A stretch of 64,000 nucleotides of DNA, from NCBI GenBank assembly GCA_045586185.1, contig JAZMZV010000132.1, positions 5,498-69,497 of the forward strand. Reading direction: 5' to 3'. Within the stretch, counting starts at the first letter, position 1. Every line of letters starts with the position of its first letter. Positions 55,901 to 63,976 of this stretch are shown one piece after another. Source of the DNA: RUG11551 sp045586185 (GTDB lineage Bacteria > Planctomycetota > Planctomycetia > Pirellulales > Thermoguttaceae). The notes under the pieces are model-generated. The model saw only the letters and a program-made list of their open reading frames with translations, searched no databases and had not been told where the DNA came from. Made by a program: the position numbers and the translations under genes.

Positions 55901-58514
55901 TAATTTCGTTACTGGCAAGAGCGCCGCCGCTGGCAAGAGTCAGCGCGCCGGCGTTTACCGTCGTTGCGCCGGTATACGTATTGGCGCCGGAAAGCGTCAG
56001 AGTTCCAGACCCCGATTTAACCATCGCCCCCGAGCCGGAAATTACGCCGGAAAACTCGGATGCCGCAGTATTATTGAGCGTCAAAGCGTTTCCGCCGTTG
56101 TCAATCGTTCCAGTTCCCGACAGGTTATTAAGCGACTGCGCGGCGCCCATGGTAATCGCACCATTGTTTTCAACCGAAGAGGAATTGGAAATCGCGTTTT
56201 GAGCGGTTAAAGCCAACGTTCCTTCTGAAACCTTTGTCGCGCCGGTAAAATTATTGTTTGCAGAACTGAGCGTTAGCGTTCCCTCTCCGGTTTTATCCAT
56301 TGCGCCGGAACCGGAAATCTCGTTGGAGAGCGTCAGATTCTTGTTCGCCCCAACGTTAAAAGTCCCGTCGGCGTTCATATTGACGCTGCCGGAAAACGTC
56401 GCGTCAGAACCGCCGTCGGTAAACTTGGCGCCGACTTTATTCGTTCCGTCAATCGTCCAGCTCGATTCGTAAATATCAGTCGTATTGGCGTCATACCACG
56501 TATTATCGCCGGGATCAGGTCCAGGACCAGGACCCGGATCGTCTCCGCCATCAGAAGCCAGAAGCAAAAGCTGACCAGAGCCAGCGGCAAGCGTCCACGC
56601 GTTGGATGGCGTCCCGTTGACAGAAACTCTGACGTTGTTGGGGTTGAATTGCGCGTAGTTCGCGATAGCGCCTTGAATAAGAGAGAACCCGGTACTGTAA
56701 TTCTCATTGATATAGCTCCACCAATCGTCAGCGCTGTCGCCGTTGAACGACAGATCAATATATCCGGAGTTCAGGGTGGCAGAAGACACATTCAACCAGT
56801 CCGCGTCGTCGCCGCTGGTAGAATTAAAATCGAAACAGATTTTTCCGCTGTTGAGAGTAATCGTATCTATCGTTATTTCACTGGAATAAGACGTATCGCC
56901 AACTACAAAAGCGCCGCCGCTGAGAACGATTTCTGAACTGGATATATCTGTTCCCGTCTTAAACGTTGCGCCTGATCCAACTGTTACTTTGGAAGACGCC
57001 AAATTAGCGCCGTTTCCCAGAACGAGCGTTCCGCCGGAAACTGTTGTCTCACCCACATACGAGTTTGTACCGTACAGCGTCAGCGTACCAGCGCCGGATT
57101 TGACCAGCGCGCCGTCGCCGGTAACTTTAAACGAACTGGAGAACGTCATCTCTTTGGATACGTCTGAGCCAACGTTCAGTTCCATCGTTCCGGTTGAACC
57201 GGAATATCCAACGTTAAACGTACCTGTAAGAGAATTGATGTTGTCCAATTTCGCCGTCAGCTTGCCGCCGTTGGAAATGGAAACGCTTTGCAATTGATAA
57301 TTATTGGTAGAATCGTTTGCTCGACCGGCAATCGTAACCTGAGCTTTGTTGATGACAGTCTGTACGCCTTCGTTAGCAAGGTGAATGCCGCCGTCAAAAG
57401 AATAGGTTCCGCTGTCGGCGAAGCTTAAAACTGTACCGGAAGAGCCGTTTATATAAAGGTCGTTGCCAGTTCCGGAAGCCTTGTTTCCAGTAAACACCGC
57501 AGACGTAGCGTCGCCGGAAAAGGTTACAGAATCGCAGTAAATCGCGCCGCCGTCGGTTCCTGCAGTGTTGTTTGCAAAGGTAAACGCGCCGTTTGAAAAA
57601 GCAGAGTTCCCTCTAATCGCGCCGCCTAACTTTGCCGCTGTGTTGCCGCTGATTTCAATTGTCGGATTGTCGCCCTGCCCTTTAATCGTTAGAGTTCCGT
57701 TATACAGGTTGACGGCGCCGCCCAGTTCGGTATCAGCTGTATTATTTGTAAATTTGACAATATTGCCGGTAATAGTAGTATTAGAACCATGAATCGCGCC
57801 GCCGTACGATTTAGCGTAGTTATTGTTAAATATAATGGAGTCTCCGGTAATGACAAGCTTGCCAGAGTTTTCCATGTCGATTGCTCCGCCGTATGCGGCG
57901 TTCGTCCGGTTTGTGTCAAAAGTCAGTCCGTTATTCACTGTTATATTTAAGGCGAGCGCGCTGTTTTCAATACAGATTACCCCGCCCTTGTAATTGCCGT
58001 TTTTAAATCCTGAAAACGTGACGTTGTCTATTGTCAGATCGTATGTGCTGCCTTTTGTAGAATTGTGAAGGAAAAGACCAATCGCATTTGTAATGACGCT
58101 GTCAGAACCCTGAATGGACAAATCTTTGAGCGTCATTGCGGCGTTCGTTCCTTCGGCTTCGTTAAAGTTGTAAAAACGACCGTTGCCGCTGGTTTTCTTT
58201 ATCGTTCGCGTTACGCCAGGCGTATCAGACTGAATCGTAAAGTTCAAATAAGCGCCTCGAATATCCAAGCCTGAATTTTGCGAGGCTGTACCCGAAAGCT
58301 TCAGCACGTCGCCTAACGCAGCTCCGCTTGCCGTTTGAACCTGATAGATGTCTGTACCGGAAGCGTTAGACGTCGTCGGCGAATCGGCGCTGTACCGAAA
58401 TACAGTTTGAGCGTAAACGCTGACGCCAAACAAGCACAAAAGAACGCAAAGGAACATCCGACCGCGTTTCAAAACGCGGCTGGACTGAAATAAACGGTAT
58501 TGATTATTAGCCAT
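52929..58514 (-). CDS. PEP-CTERM protein 4, paralogue of protein 3
   Basis: The protein has 1861 residues. It starts MANNQYRLFQSSRVL like protein 3, then a signal peptide (MFLCVLLCLFGVSVYAQ). Pmp-like repeats are fewer (GGVICIEN, GGAIDMEN, GGAIHGSN, GGAVNLYN, GGAIRGNS, GGAIYCDS with FDTN, FNNN, FTNN, FANN and FTGN). The middle has autotransporter-type strands and a unique block of short motifs (NISGG, MTLSGHAKLTID, LIGESGAGVINQTGG). The end has the shared YRAESEEDRAEENWTIDGDDK linker and VPEPSTWALLILGVAGLMYWRKRK. Its closest relative in the window is the neighbouring gene, so the pair arose by tandem duplication followed by divergence in the centre. It is probably exported and anchored by exosortase. 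Confidence 0.87.
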   Translation of the reverse strand: MANNQYRLFQSSRVLKRGRMFLCVLLCLFGVSVYAQTVFRYSADSPTTSNASGTDIYQVQTASGAALGDVLKLSGTASQNSGLDIRGAYLNFTIQSDTPGVTRTIKKTSGNGRFYNFNEAEGTNAAMTLKDLSIQGSDSVITNAIGLFLHNSTKGSTYDLTIDNVTFSGFKNGNYKGGVICIENSALALNITVNNGLTFDTNRTNAAYGGAIDMENSGKLVITGDSIIFNNNYAKSYGGAIHGSNTTITGNIVKFTNNTADTELGGAVNLYNGTLTIKGQGDNPTIEISGNTAAKLGGAIRGNSAFSNGAFTFANNTAGTDGGAIYCDSVTFSGDATSAVFTGNKASGTGNDLYINGSSGTVLSFADSGTYSFDGGIHLANEGVQTVINKAQVTIAGRANDSTNNYQLQSVSISNGGKLTAKLDNINSLTGTFNVGYSGSTGTMELNVGSDVSKEMTFSSSFKVTGDGALVKSGAGTLTLYGTNSYVGETTVSGGTLVLGNGANLASSKVTVGSGATFKTGTDISSSEIVLSGGAFVVGDTSYSSEITIDTITLNSGKICFDFNSTSGDDADWLNVSSATLNSGYIDLSFNGDSADDWWSYINENYSTGFSLIQGAIANYAQFNPNNVRVSVNGTPSNAWTLAAGSGQLLLLASDGGDDPGPGPGPDPGDNTWYDANTTDIYESSWTIDGTNKVGAKFTDGGSDATFSGSVNMNADGTFNVGANKNLTLSNEISGSGAMDKTGEGTLTLSSANNNFTGATKVSEGTLALTAQNAISNSSSVENNGAITMGAAQSLNNLSGTGTIDNGGNALTLNNTAASEFSGVISGSGAMVKSGSGTLTLSGANTYTGATTVNAGALTLASGGALASNEITVGPNTTAEMTIASGATVTTNGAIYVGLDSGSNAVLNIEGGTVNTYWLRPGRNNGSKGVINISGGVVNVSKPSSVSGYDESEIGNNGSGKITVSGDAKLNFSGTVRIANMGKAESYINIQDYGEVTVKSLFVGQRGTNLGSMTLSGHAKLTIDNELNVGTNSGSKGTGTMTLKDYATVTLGGTARSYVGYNAGTSTLNVSDNASFTATGKGFLIGESGAGVINQTGGTITLKTTEGQVFLADAKTGKGTLNISGGKLNLQSTLIAGTRGTAIINLSGTGEINADATVVLAPGYETTSNTTVNQTGGTFNANNGIVYGNYFANRGTGVYKLSGGTLNSPSIKYGSQTPASASFEVSGGVANITGEVAVPTTVSGGSLNANSIAIPAGKELAVSGGTVNLGAGGITAAGAYTVNLSGGTLATKGASWSSALNATVADGSTVTFAPEADQSITWNGALSGTGSVAKSGVGTLTLAGENTYSGETTVSGGTLVLPASASLATSQITVNSGATFQTGASVENSDVVLEGGALVLGTTNAVTDITVGDFALTGGSVWYDFFACTSSENYDYLYTNDATLTSGTINIAFTNNDEDDWWNQNTDSGYVLIESYGLTADNLSNIRLLVNSERTTKWTLDTDGDNLVLKNQTEPVGDLYYRAESEEDRAEENWTIDGDDKVGVTFTEGEQNAVTYSGGVAMEDNGSFEVADGKNLTLAGVVSGDGEVEKLGDGTLTLSGNNTNTGKTTVSEGTLALTGAAVKANNSIEVAQDATLEYNVAAGDSKQLTFSEESKVSGAGNVIKTGKGTLKILATDGLFESDNFAVKAGELDFKGQYNGDLEVESGATLSPGNSVGDLTVYGNVKVDTGGTLLFEFSSYEDDPAMREFDTLSIQDTDVSKNLILDTGSLIKLSFLGGDASDWATEGNVYQLVSDAGFADEVTPLEGFLGYYENWFRLEGRPEGLFLIGLGAPESGSGVPEPSTWALLILGVAGLMYWRKRK

Positions 58515-58680
58515 GTTTTTACTCCCTCGTTGGGTAAAACTGGATAACGATTATATAAACGACATTTGCGCCGGGACGACCGACTGCAAACGGAAAATCG
58601 CTTTTACACTTATTGTATATTATACACTAAATTTTTTCATTCAAGAAGCGCTGAACAGAAATTTTTAGTAAAAAGATAGA
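58515..58680 (-). promoter_or_regulatory. Promoter and leader of PEP-CTERM gene 4
   Basis: On the minus strand TATAAT is at 58619-58624 in GTGTATAAT. The leader carries CGTTATCCAGTTTTACCC and a GTCGG/CCGGC hairpin; compared with gene 3 one stem pair is a G-U wobble, so the hairpin is kept. GAGGGAG lies 8 nt before the ATG as ribosome-binding site. Together with the terminator and array at 58718-58850 this accounts for the 336-nt spacer. Confidence 0.7.
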
Positions 58681-58717
58681 AAGATAAGAAAGATAGGTAA
58701 AACAGATTGAGATTACA

Positions 58718-58741
58718 GAAAAAAAGCGAGCTATCGCTCGC
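58718..58741 (-). terminator. Terminator of the sulfate transporter operon (module A)
   Basis: On the minus strand GCGAGC-GATA-GCTCGC is followed by TTTTTTTCTG. It carries the module A flank GGATCGCGAGC and lies about 110 nt after the cysA stop codon. Confidence 0.75.
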
Positions 58742-58782
58742 GATCCAGAAAGGTTTTCGGTTACACCGCAGATTTTTAGCGG

Positions 58783-58853
58783 GACATTGGACAAGGCGGC
58801 GTCAAGCCGCCTCCTCACTCCTCACTCCTCACTCCTCACTCCTAACTAATTCA
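58783..58853. repeat. Module B copy and heptad array at the cysA stop codon
   Basis: ATTGGACAAGGCGGCGTCAAGCCGCC (module B form with another loop) is followed by ctcctca x4, ctcctaa, ctaattc (58811-58852). The cysA TGA stop codon is at the array's end. Confidence 0.85.
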
Positions 58854-59948
58854 GATGCTGTCTTCCGAGTTCAGCGCTGACGCCTGACCGAAGATGCGGA
58901 GATTTCTCAGGTGAACGAAAACGTTCTTCCCAACGGCAACCTGAAGCTGTTCGTTTTCCTGATGGGACAGCTCGGCGGTGAGTTCGTCGTTGGTTTCCGT
59001 AATGAGGTCAACGCGAACGTGGGCGCCGGCAGAATGGACGTTCTTTACCAGCGCGCGAAGGCAGATTTTATCCGGCTGCGGATGGTTGGAAATGGCAACG
59101 TCGTGCGGTCGAACGAAAATGGCGGCGGTTCCGCTTTCGCTCAGATTGACGTCGTCCGGAATGCGGAACTTGTACTGACCGATCTGAACGAGTCCTTTGC
59201 TGACGCGCCCGGAGAACTGGTTGACCGTTCCCAAAAAGTTCATGACGAATTCAGACGCCGGGTGATGGAAAACGACGTCCGGCGTGTCGAACTGCTCGAT
59301 TTTCCCGTTGCTCATGACAGCGACGCGGTCTGCCAGTTCCAGAGCTTCTTCCTGGTCATGGGTAACGAAAACGCTTGTCAGGTGAATCTGGTCGTGCAAG
59401 CGGCGCAGCCAGGCGCGCAGCTCGACTCGGACTTTGGCGTCCAGAGCGCCGAACGGCTCGTCCAACAGCAGAATCTGGGGTTCCACCGCCAGAGCGCGCG
59501 CCAACGCAACTCGCTGTCGCTGACCGCCGGAAAGCTGGTTGGGATACCGGTCGGCAAACGATTCCAGCTGAATCAAGCGAAGCAGTTCCATGACCTTGTC
59601 GGAAATCTCCTGCTTTGTCGGGCGCGTGGCGCGAGGGCGCACGTTGAGTCCGAAGGCGATATTGTCGAAAACCGTCATGTTTCTGAACAAGGCGTAATGC
59701 TGGAACACGAACCCGACGTTGCGGTCGCCGACTTTGTGATCGGAAACGTCCGCGCCGCTGAAGAGGATCTGTCCTTCGTCGTCAGACGGGGCTTCCAGAC
59801 CGGCAATAATTCTCAGCAGCGTCGTCTTTCCTGACCCGGACGGACCGAGCAGAGCCACCAGCTCGCCGGAATTGACCGTCAGCGATACATTGTCCAACGC
59901 CTTGAACTGTCCGAACCATTTTGTGATATTTTTGACTTCAATGCTCAT
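58851..59948 (-). CDS. cysA: Sulfate/thiosulfate ABC transporter, ATP-binding protein
   Basis: The protein has 365 residues, the usual length of CysA. Walker A GPSGSGKTT (about 35-43), Q-loop FQHYALF, signature LSGGQRQRVALARAL, Walker B ILLLDEPFGALD and H-loop VFVTHD are all intact. A C-terminal TOBE-like domain follows (IFVRPHDVAIS). It powers import of sulfate or thiosulfate across the inner membrane together with CysT and CysW. The start codon overlaps the cysW stop (ATGA, 59945-59948), which indicates translational coupling. It is the last gene of the operon. Confidence 0.95.
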   Translation of the reverse strand: MSIEVKNITKWFGQFKALDNVSLTVNSGELVALLGPSGSGKTTLLRIIAGLEAPSDDEGQILFSGADVSDHKVGDRNVGFVFQHYALFRNMTVFDNIAFGLNVRPRATRPTKQEISDKVMELLRLIQLESFADRYPNQLSGGQRQRVALARALAVEPQILLLDEPFGALDAKVRVELRAWLRRLHDQIHLTSVFVTHDQEEALELADRVAVMSNGKIEQFDTPDVVFHHPASEFVMNFLGTVNQFSGRVSKGLVQIGQYKFRIPDDVNLSESGTAAIFVRPHDVAISNHPQPDKICLRALVKNVHSAGAHVRVDLITETNDELTAELSHQENEQLQVAVGKNVFVHLRNLRIFGQASALNSEDSI

Positions 59949-60916
59949 TTGATTTCCGTTTTCATTTCAACAATGGTTTTCAAAACCAACGTTACCAGCG
60001 CCAACATGGTCAGCAGAGACGCAACGGCAAACGCCGCCGTTACGCCAGTAATCGGGTCGATTTCGTTATATAACTGTTCAATATGCAGCGGAACGGTAGT
60101 CGTTCTGCCGCGAATCTGTCCGGAGACGACGGCAACGGCGCCGAACTCGCCGACCGCGCGGGCGTTGCACAGAATAATCCCGTACAGCAAACCCCATTTA
60201 ATATTCGGCAGCGTAACGCGCCAGAACATCTGCCAGCCGTTGGCGCCCAAAACGCGAGCCGCCATTTCCTCGTCCGAGCCTTGCGCCTGCATGACCGGAA
60301 TAAGCTCCTTGGCGACAAAGGGCATCGTTACAAACGTCGTTGCAATGACAATGCCGGGGACGGCAAAAATAATCTTGATGTTCCAGGAGTTGAACAGGTC
60401 GCCCAGGAACGTCCCTGCCCCAAACATGAACACGAACAGCATACCGGCAATAACCGGCGAGATGGCAAAAGGAAGGTCGATAATCGTAACGAGAATTCCC
60501 TTGCCGGGGAAATTGAATTTTGCGATGCACCACGCCGCGCAGATTCCAAACAGGACGTTAAGCGGCACGGCAATCAGCGTCGCCAAAAGCGTCAGTTTAA
60601 TTGCGGAAAGCGTGTCCGGTTCGACCAGAGCCGCCCAGTACACTTTCCACCCGGCGTTAAACGCGTGTGCGAATACGAAAATCAGCGGCAGAACCAGGAA
60701 CAAAAACAGGAATCCCAACGCCAAAAACGTCAGCAGATACCGAACCCAGCGCGGTTCCGTCGTGCTTTCCAGACGGCGTTCCAGAGGGCTTTTGTATTTT
60801 GGCGGCTGCTGAGCTTTAGGCTGCGAACCCTCTTTGGACGCTGCCAACGACTGAGATTTTTTACCCGGCGCAGCGCAAAACGTGATGTGGCATTTATTGT
60901 AATCTATAGCGCTCAT
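59945..60916 (-). CDS. cysW: Sulfate/thiosulfate ABC transporter permease CysW
   Basis: The protein has 323 residues, slightly longer than usual because of an N-terminal extension of about 60 hydrophilic residues (APGKKSQSLAASKEG...). Six hydrophobic segments follow. The permease EAA-type loop is present (AQGSDEEMAARVLGANGWQMFWRVTLPNIKWGL), as is NARAVGEFGAVAVVSGQIRG, typical of CysW. The gene starts 4 nt after cysT; its ribosome-binding GAGGAG lies in the last codons of cysT. Confidence 0.93.
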   Translation of the reverse strand: MSAIDYNKCHITFCAAPGKKSQSLAASKEGSQPKAQQPPKYKSPLERRLESTTEPRWVRYLLTFLALGFLFLFLVLPLIFVFAHAFNAGWKVYWAALVEPDTLSAIKLTLLATLIAVPLNVLFGICAAWCIAKFNFPGKGILVTIIDLPFAISPVIAGMLFVFMFGAGTFLGDLFNSWNIKIIFAVPGIVIATTFVTMPFVAKELIPVMQAQGSDEEMAARVLGANGWQMFWRVTLPNIKWGLLYGIILCNARAVGEFGAVAVVSGQIRGRTTTVPLHIEQLYNEIDPITGVTAAFAVASLLTMLALVTLVLKTIVEMKTEIK

Positions 60917-60920
60917 CGTA

Positions 60921-61751
60921 TCAATTCTCCTCGTCCTTGTAGCGGGATCCCCACAGCTGAATCATGTTGATGAAAAACAGCAGCGCAAACGACGCTATCA
61001 GCATGGAAACCGCAACGGTTGTCGCGCCGACGTAGTCGTGCTCTCCCAACTTATAGAAAATAATCAAAGGCAGAATTTCCGTCTTGCCCTGCATGTTGCC
61101 AGCAATAAACACGACAGACCCGTATTCGCCAATAGCGCGGGCGAACGCCATCGTAAAGCCCGCCAGCAGCGACGGCGCCACCGTCGGGAAGATAACTTTC
61201 CAGAACGTCTGCCAGCGCGTCGCGCCCAAAGACGCCGAAACCTCTTCCAGTTCCTTGTCGACCTCTTCCAAAGCCGGCTGCATGGCGCGGACGACAAACG
61301 GCAAACCGATAAACGTCAAAGCGATGTAAATACCGATGGCGGTATACGAAACCTCAAAGGGCAGAAAACGTCCAATCCAGCCGGTTGGAGCGTACAGAGC
61401 CGTCAGCGTAATGCCGGAGACCGCCGTCGGCAGAGCGAACGGCAAATCGACAATAGCGTCAATTATACGCTTTCCGCGGAAGGAATACCGAACCAGCACC
61501 CACGCGACCAGAAATCCAAACACCGCGTTGGTAACAGCCGCCAAAAAGGACGCGCCAAACGTCAAACGAAACGCCGCCATGACGCGGGGTTCAAAAATCG
61601 TCTCTTTGAAATCCGCCCATGATACGCCGGAAAAACGCAAAAAAAGCAACGCCAGCGGGATTACCGTCAGCACGCTCAAATAAAACGTCGTGAATCCAAG
61701 CGTCAGTCCGAATCCCGGCAGAACGTGATGACGTTTTCGTTTACGAGCCAT
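60921..61751 (-). CDS. cysT: Sulfate/thiosulfate ABC transporter permease CysT (CysU)
   Basis: The protein has 276 residues from the ATG at 61751 (MARKRKRHHVLPGFGLTLGFT), the standard CysT start. The longer open frame upstream would add 23 residues partly encoded by spacer sequence. Six membrane segments and the EAA loop (VDKELEEVSASLGATRWQTFWKVIFP) are visible, plus ARAIGEYGSVVFIAGNMQGKTEILPL, typical of CysT. It pairs with CysW in the membrane. Confidence 0.94.
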   Translation of the reverse strand: MARKRKRHHVLPGFGLTLGFTTFYLSVLTVIPLALLFLRFSGVSWADFKETIFEPRVMAAFRLTFGASFLAAVTNAVFGFLVAWVLVRYSFRGKRIIDAIVDLPFALPTAVSGITLTALYAPTGWIGRFLPFEVSYTAIGIYIALTFIGLPFVVRAMQPALEEVDKELEEVSASLGATRWQTFWKVIFPTVAPSLLAGFTMAFARAIGEYGSVVFIAGNMQGKTEILPLIIFYKLGEHDYVGATTVAVSMLIASFALLFFINMIQLWGSRYKDEEN

Positions 61752-61806
61752 GGTTAACCTCTTTGATTTTAGTTGTATGCGCTTAATGCGAGCTGCAAGA
61801 ATTTTT

Positions 61807-61834
61807 CTCGCAACTCGCAACTCGCAACTCGCAA
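61807..61834. repeat. Heptad array ctcgcaa x4 at the end of sbp
   Basis: Four perfect copies of CTCGCAA end 8 nt before the stop codon of the minus-strand sbp gene, inside the short sbp-cysT spacer of the operon. Confidence 0.9.
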
Positions 61835-61842
61835 CTGCCTCA

Positions 61843-62925
61843 CTATTTCATAATCTGATCAAACAGCGCCTTGTCGTTGAAGAAGTCCTTCTGAGATTTC
61901 TCCCAACCGCCAAATACGTCGTCGATTTTAAACAGTTTCAGTTCCGGGAAGCTTCCCTTGTTCTTTTCCATAACAGATTCATCGGACGGACGATAGAAGT
62001 TCTTCGCAATGACTTCCTGAGCTTCCGGTTCATACAGGTATTCCAGGTATTCCTGAGCCATCGCCCGAGTGCCTTTTTTGTCAACGTTTGCGTCTACGAT
62101 GGATACCGGCGGTTCCGCAACGATGGAAATGCTCGGAACTACGATTTCGATGTCAGCGTCGGGGCTGTTTTGCATGTAAAGCAGAGCTTCGTTTTCCCAC
62201 GCCAGCAGGACGTCGCCTTTCTGGTTGACAACAAACGTGTTGGTCGCGCCGCGAGCGCCTTTGTCCATAACCGGAACTTTCTTCTGGTTGAACATCTTCG
62301 CCATCGCTTCGTTGGCTTTTTCCTGAGCGGCGGCAACTTTATCCGCCTGAGCCGGATCTGCCAGAGCGGCAATATAGCCGTCCAAACCGCCTTCAAATTC
62401 CTTGTCCAAGACGTAGCCGTAAACCGCCAGGAAGTTCCAGCGGGCGCCGCCGGACGTCTTCGGGTTGGGCGTGATAATCTGAACGTCGTCGCGGTCGATC
62501 AGGTCGTTCCAGTCCTTGATGTTTTTCGGGTTCCCTTTACGAACCAGGAAAACAACCGTAGACGTGTACGGGCAGGAGTTGTTCGGAAGGCGCTTCTGCC
62601 AGTCCTTCGCAATAATCGGCGGATTGGTGTTTTCGATAATCGCGTCGATGTCGTAAGCCAACGCCAGAGTAACGACGTCCGCTTCCAAACCGTTAATAAC
62701 GCTGGAACTCTGCGCTCCGGAACCGCCATGAGACTGGTTCACTTTAATGGGCGTTCCGTGCTTTTCCAGATAATACTTTTCAAAATGTTCGTTAACGTCT
62801 TTGTACAACTCGCGAGTCGGGTCGTAGGAAACGTTCAACAGTTCCGGAGTTGACGGTTTGCAGCCCATAAACGCAACTGACAGCGTCGCCATAATCAGGC
62901 AGGACAGCGACAACAATTTTTTCAT
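61843..62925 (-). CDS. sbp: Sulfate/thiosulfate-binding lipoprotein
   Basis: The protein has 360 residues from the ATG at 62925. The signal peptide ends in a lipobox (SVAFMGC, Cys 22), so it should be a lipoprotein on the outer face of the inner membrane. Family features are SHGGSGAQSSSVINGLEADVVTLALAYDID, NPKTSGGARWNFLAVYGYVL and GDVLLAWENEALLY. It captures sulfate or thiosulfate and delivers it to CysT/CysW. It is first in the sbp-cysT-cysW-cysA operon. The leader (62926-63000) has a small GTCCT/AGGAC hairpin but I recognise no riboswitch. Confidence 0.93.
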   Translation of the reverse strand: MKKLLSLSCLIMATLSVAFMGCKPSTPELLNVSYDPTRELYKDVNEHFEKYYLEKHGTPIKVNQSHGGSGAQSSSVINGLEADVVTLALAYDIDAIIENTNPPIIAKDWQKRLPNNSCPYTSTVVFLVRKGNPKNIKDWNDLIDRDDVQIITPNPKTSGGARWNFLAVYGYVLDKEFEGGLDGYIAALADPAQADKVAAAQEKANEAMAKMFNQKKVPVMDKGARGATNTFVVNQKGDVLLAWENEALLYMQNSPDADIEIVVPSISIVAEPPVSIVDANVDKKGTRAMAQEYLEYLYEPEAQEVIAKNFYRPSDESVMEKNKGSFPELKLFKIDDVFGGWEKSQKDFFNDKALFDQIMK

Positions 62926-63354
62926 AATTAAAACCTCGTAATTACTTAATCCAGCGCCGCGCCAGTCCTCAAATTCAGGACGCATAAAACGACGCTATCA
63001 AAACAACAAAAAAGTCGTCCGGAATTCGCGTTTATTTATATCGTTTATCGACATAATCCCGCATATTCGGATTTCTTTATACACTTTATCGATTTTTTCC
63101 CTTTAGTTCCTTAATTTATTTTTCATATTTTAGCAATTTTACCAATTTGTGTAAAGAGAAATATTTGTCCACCGCATTAAAGAAAATCCATTATAAAACA
63201 TCTGTTATTTTTCTGTAAAATAGAAAAAATTTCAAAAAACCTCTTGAAAATCGAATTAGAAGGAATATAATGGGTAGCGTTGATTAGGAATCTTGGATTC
63301 CTGTTTAATCCGAGAGAGTGAAACAACCTTTTTGAAAACGGGACGTGAAGCATT
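62926..63354. other. AT-rich spacer between the divergent sbp operon and SHD1 gene
   Basis: These 429 nt contain no open frame that looks real. The right half carries the SHD1 gene promoter. A possible minus-strand -10 (GATATAAAT near 63040) could serve sbp, but no good -35 is visible. No heptad array or REP module is present. Confidence 0.5.
63244..63271 (+). promoter_or_regulatory. Promoter of the SHD1 gene
   Basis: TTGAAA (63244-63249) and TATAAT (63266-63271) are separated by 16 nt. The leader of about 75 nt contains GAATCTTGGATTC, a short inverted repeat. Confidence 0.7.
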
Positions 63355-63846
63355 ATGGATAAAAGAACCCTGAAACAGTTGGTCAAACATTCGCACATTA
63401 GCAACAGAAACTACAAATCAGCGAACATCTCGTACGCCCGCCGCCCTGTTATCGAAGAAGGCGACGAGATTATTGTCCTCAAAAAAAAGAAAGAAGAGCC
63501 GTCTTGTCTGATGTATCTTATTGGTTTTATAATTCTTGCTATTGTAATCTACCAATCGGCAAAAAATCATTATTCAAACACGTCAACGAAAGATAATCAG
63601 GTTCAACGTTCAGAATCCAGTTATGATTCCACTTCAGACATTGCTCAGCCAGCTAAACTCGAACCGGAAGAGAGAATCTGGACGAATCGAAAAGACGGGC
63701 GGGAAATCACTGGAACGTATATTGACTACAAAGACGGCAAAGCTACCGTTTTGCGAGACAACGGCAAAACCGTAACGATTCCCCTGGAACTGCTCTCCGA
63801 TGAGGACCGAGAGTACATCAAATCAATCAGAAAACGGGACAAGTAG
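63355..63846 (+). CDS. Membrane protein with C-terminal SHD1-like domain
   Basis: The protein has 163 residues. A basic N-terminal region (1-49) is followed by one membrane helix (about 50-69, SCLMYLIGFIILAIVIYQS), a Ser/Thr/Gln linker, and a C-terminal domain (about 106-163): RIWTNRKDGREITGTYIDY, KATVLRDNGKTVTIPLELLSDEDREYI. That is the SLA1-homology-domain-1 (SHD1) pattern common in planctomycete membrane proteins. The domain would face the periplasm if the basic N-terminus stays inside. Its role in Planctomycetes is unknown. The gene stands alone with its own promoter. Confidence 0.8.
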   Translation: MDKRTLKQLVKHSHISNRNYKSANISYARRPVIEEGDEIIVLKKKKEEPSCLMYLIGFIILAIVIYQSAKNHYSNTSTKDNQVQRSESSYDSTSDIAQPAKLEPEERIWTNRKDGREITGTYIDYKDGKATVLRDNGKTVTIPLELLSDEDREYIKSIRKRDK

Positions 63847-63875
63847 GGGCAGGACGGAAAAGCCCATTAGTTAAG

Positions 63876-63976
63876 ACATAGATAACGAAAAATTCTATTA
63901 AACGTTAGAAATTCCTTTCGTAGCCCACGCCTTTAGGCGTGGGATCATGGATAACGAAGAATATATAAATTAAGGT
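63876..63976. repeat. Palindrome CCCACGCCT-TT-AGGCGTGGG flanked by GATAACGAA motifs
   Basis: A perfect 9-bp stem with a 2-nt loop (63924-63943) sits between GATAACGAAAAATTCTATTAA and GGATAACGAAGAATATATAAA. The GGATAACGA.TATATAAA motif is also in the leaders of PEP-CTERM genes 3 and 4. No T run follows, so it is not a normal terminator. It may be the end of a repeat element that continues beyond the window. Confidence 0.5.

Noticed and set aside
61752..61820. N-terminal extension of CysT
   Set aside because: The added 23 residues come partly from the repeat-bearing spacer and the family starts at MARKRKRHH.
62926..63354. Riboswitch (for example SAM-type) upstream of the sulfate operon
   Set aside because: Only a small hairpin is visible and none of the conserved cores I could recognise.
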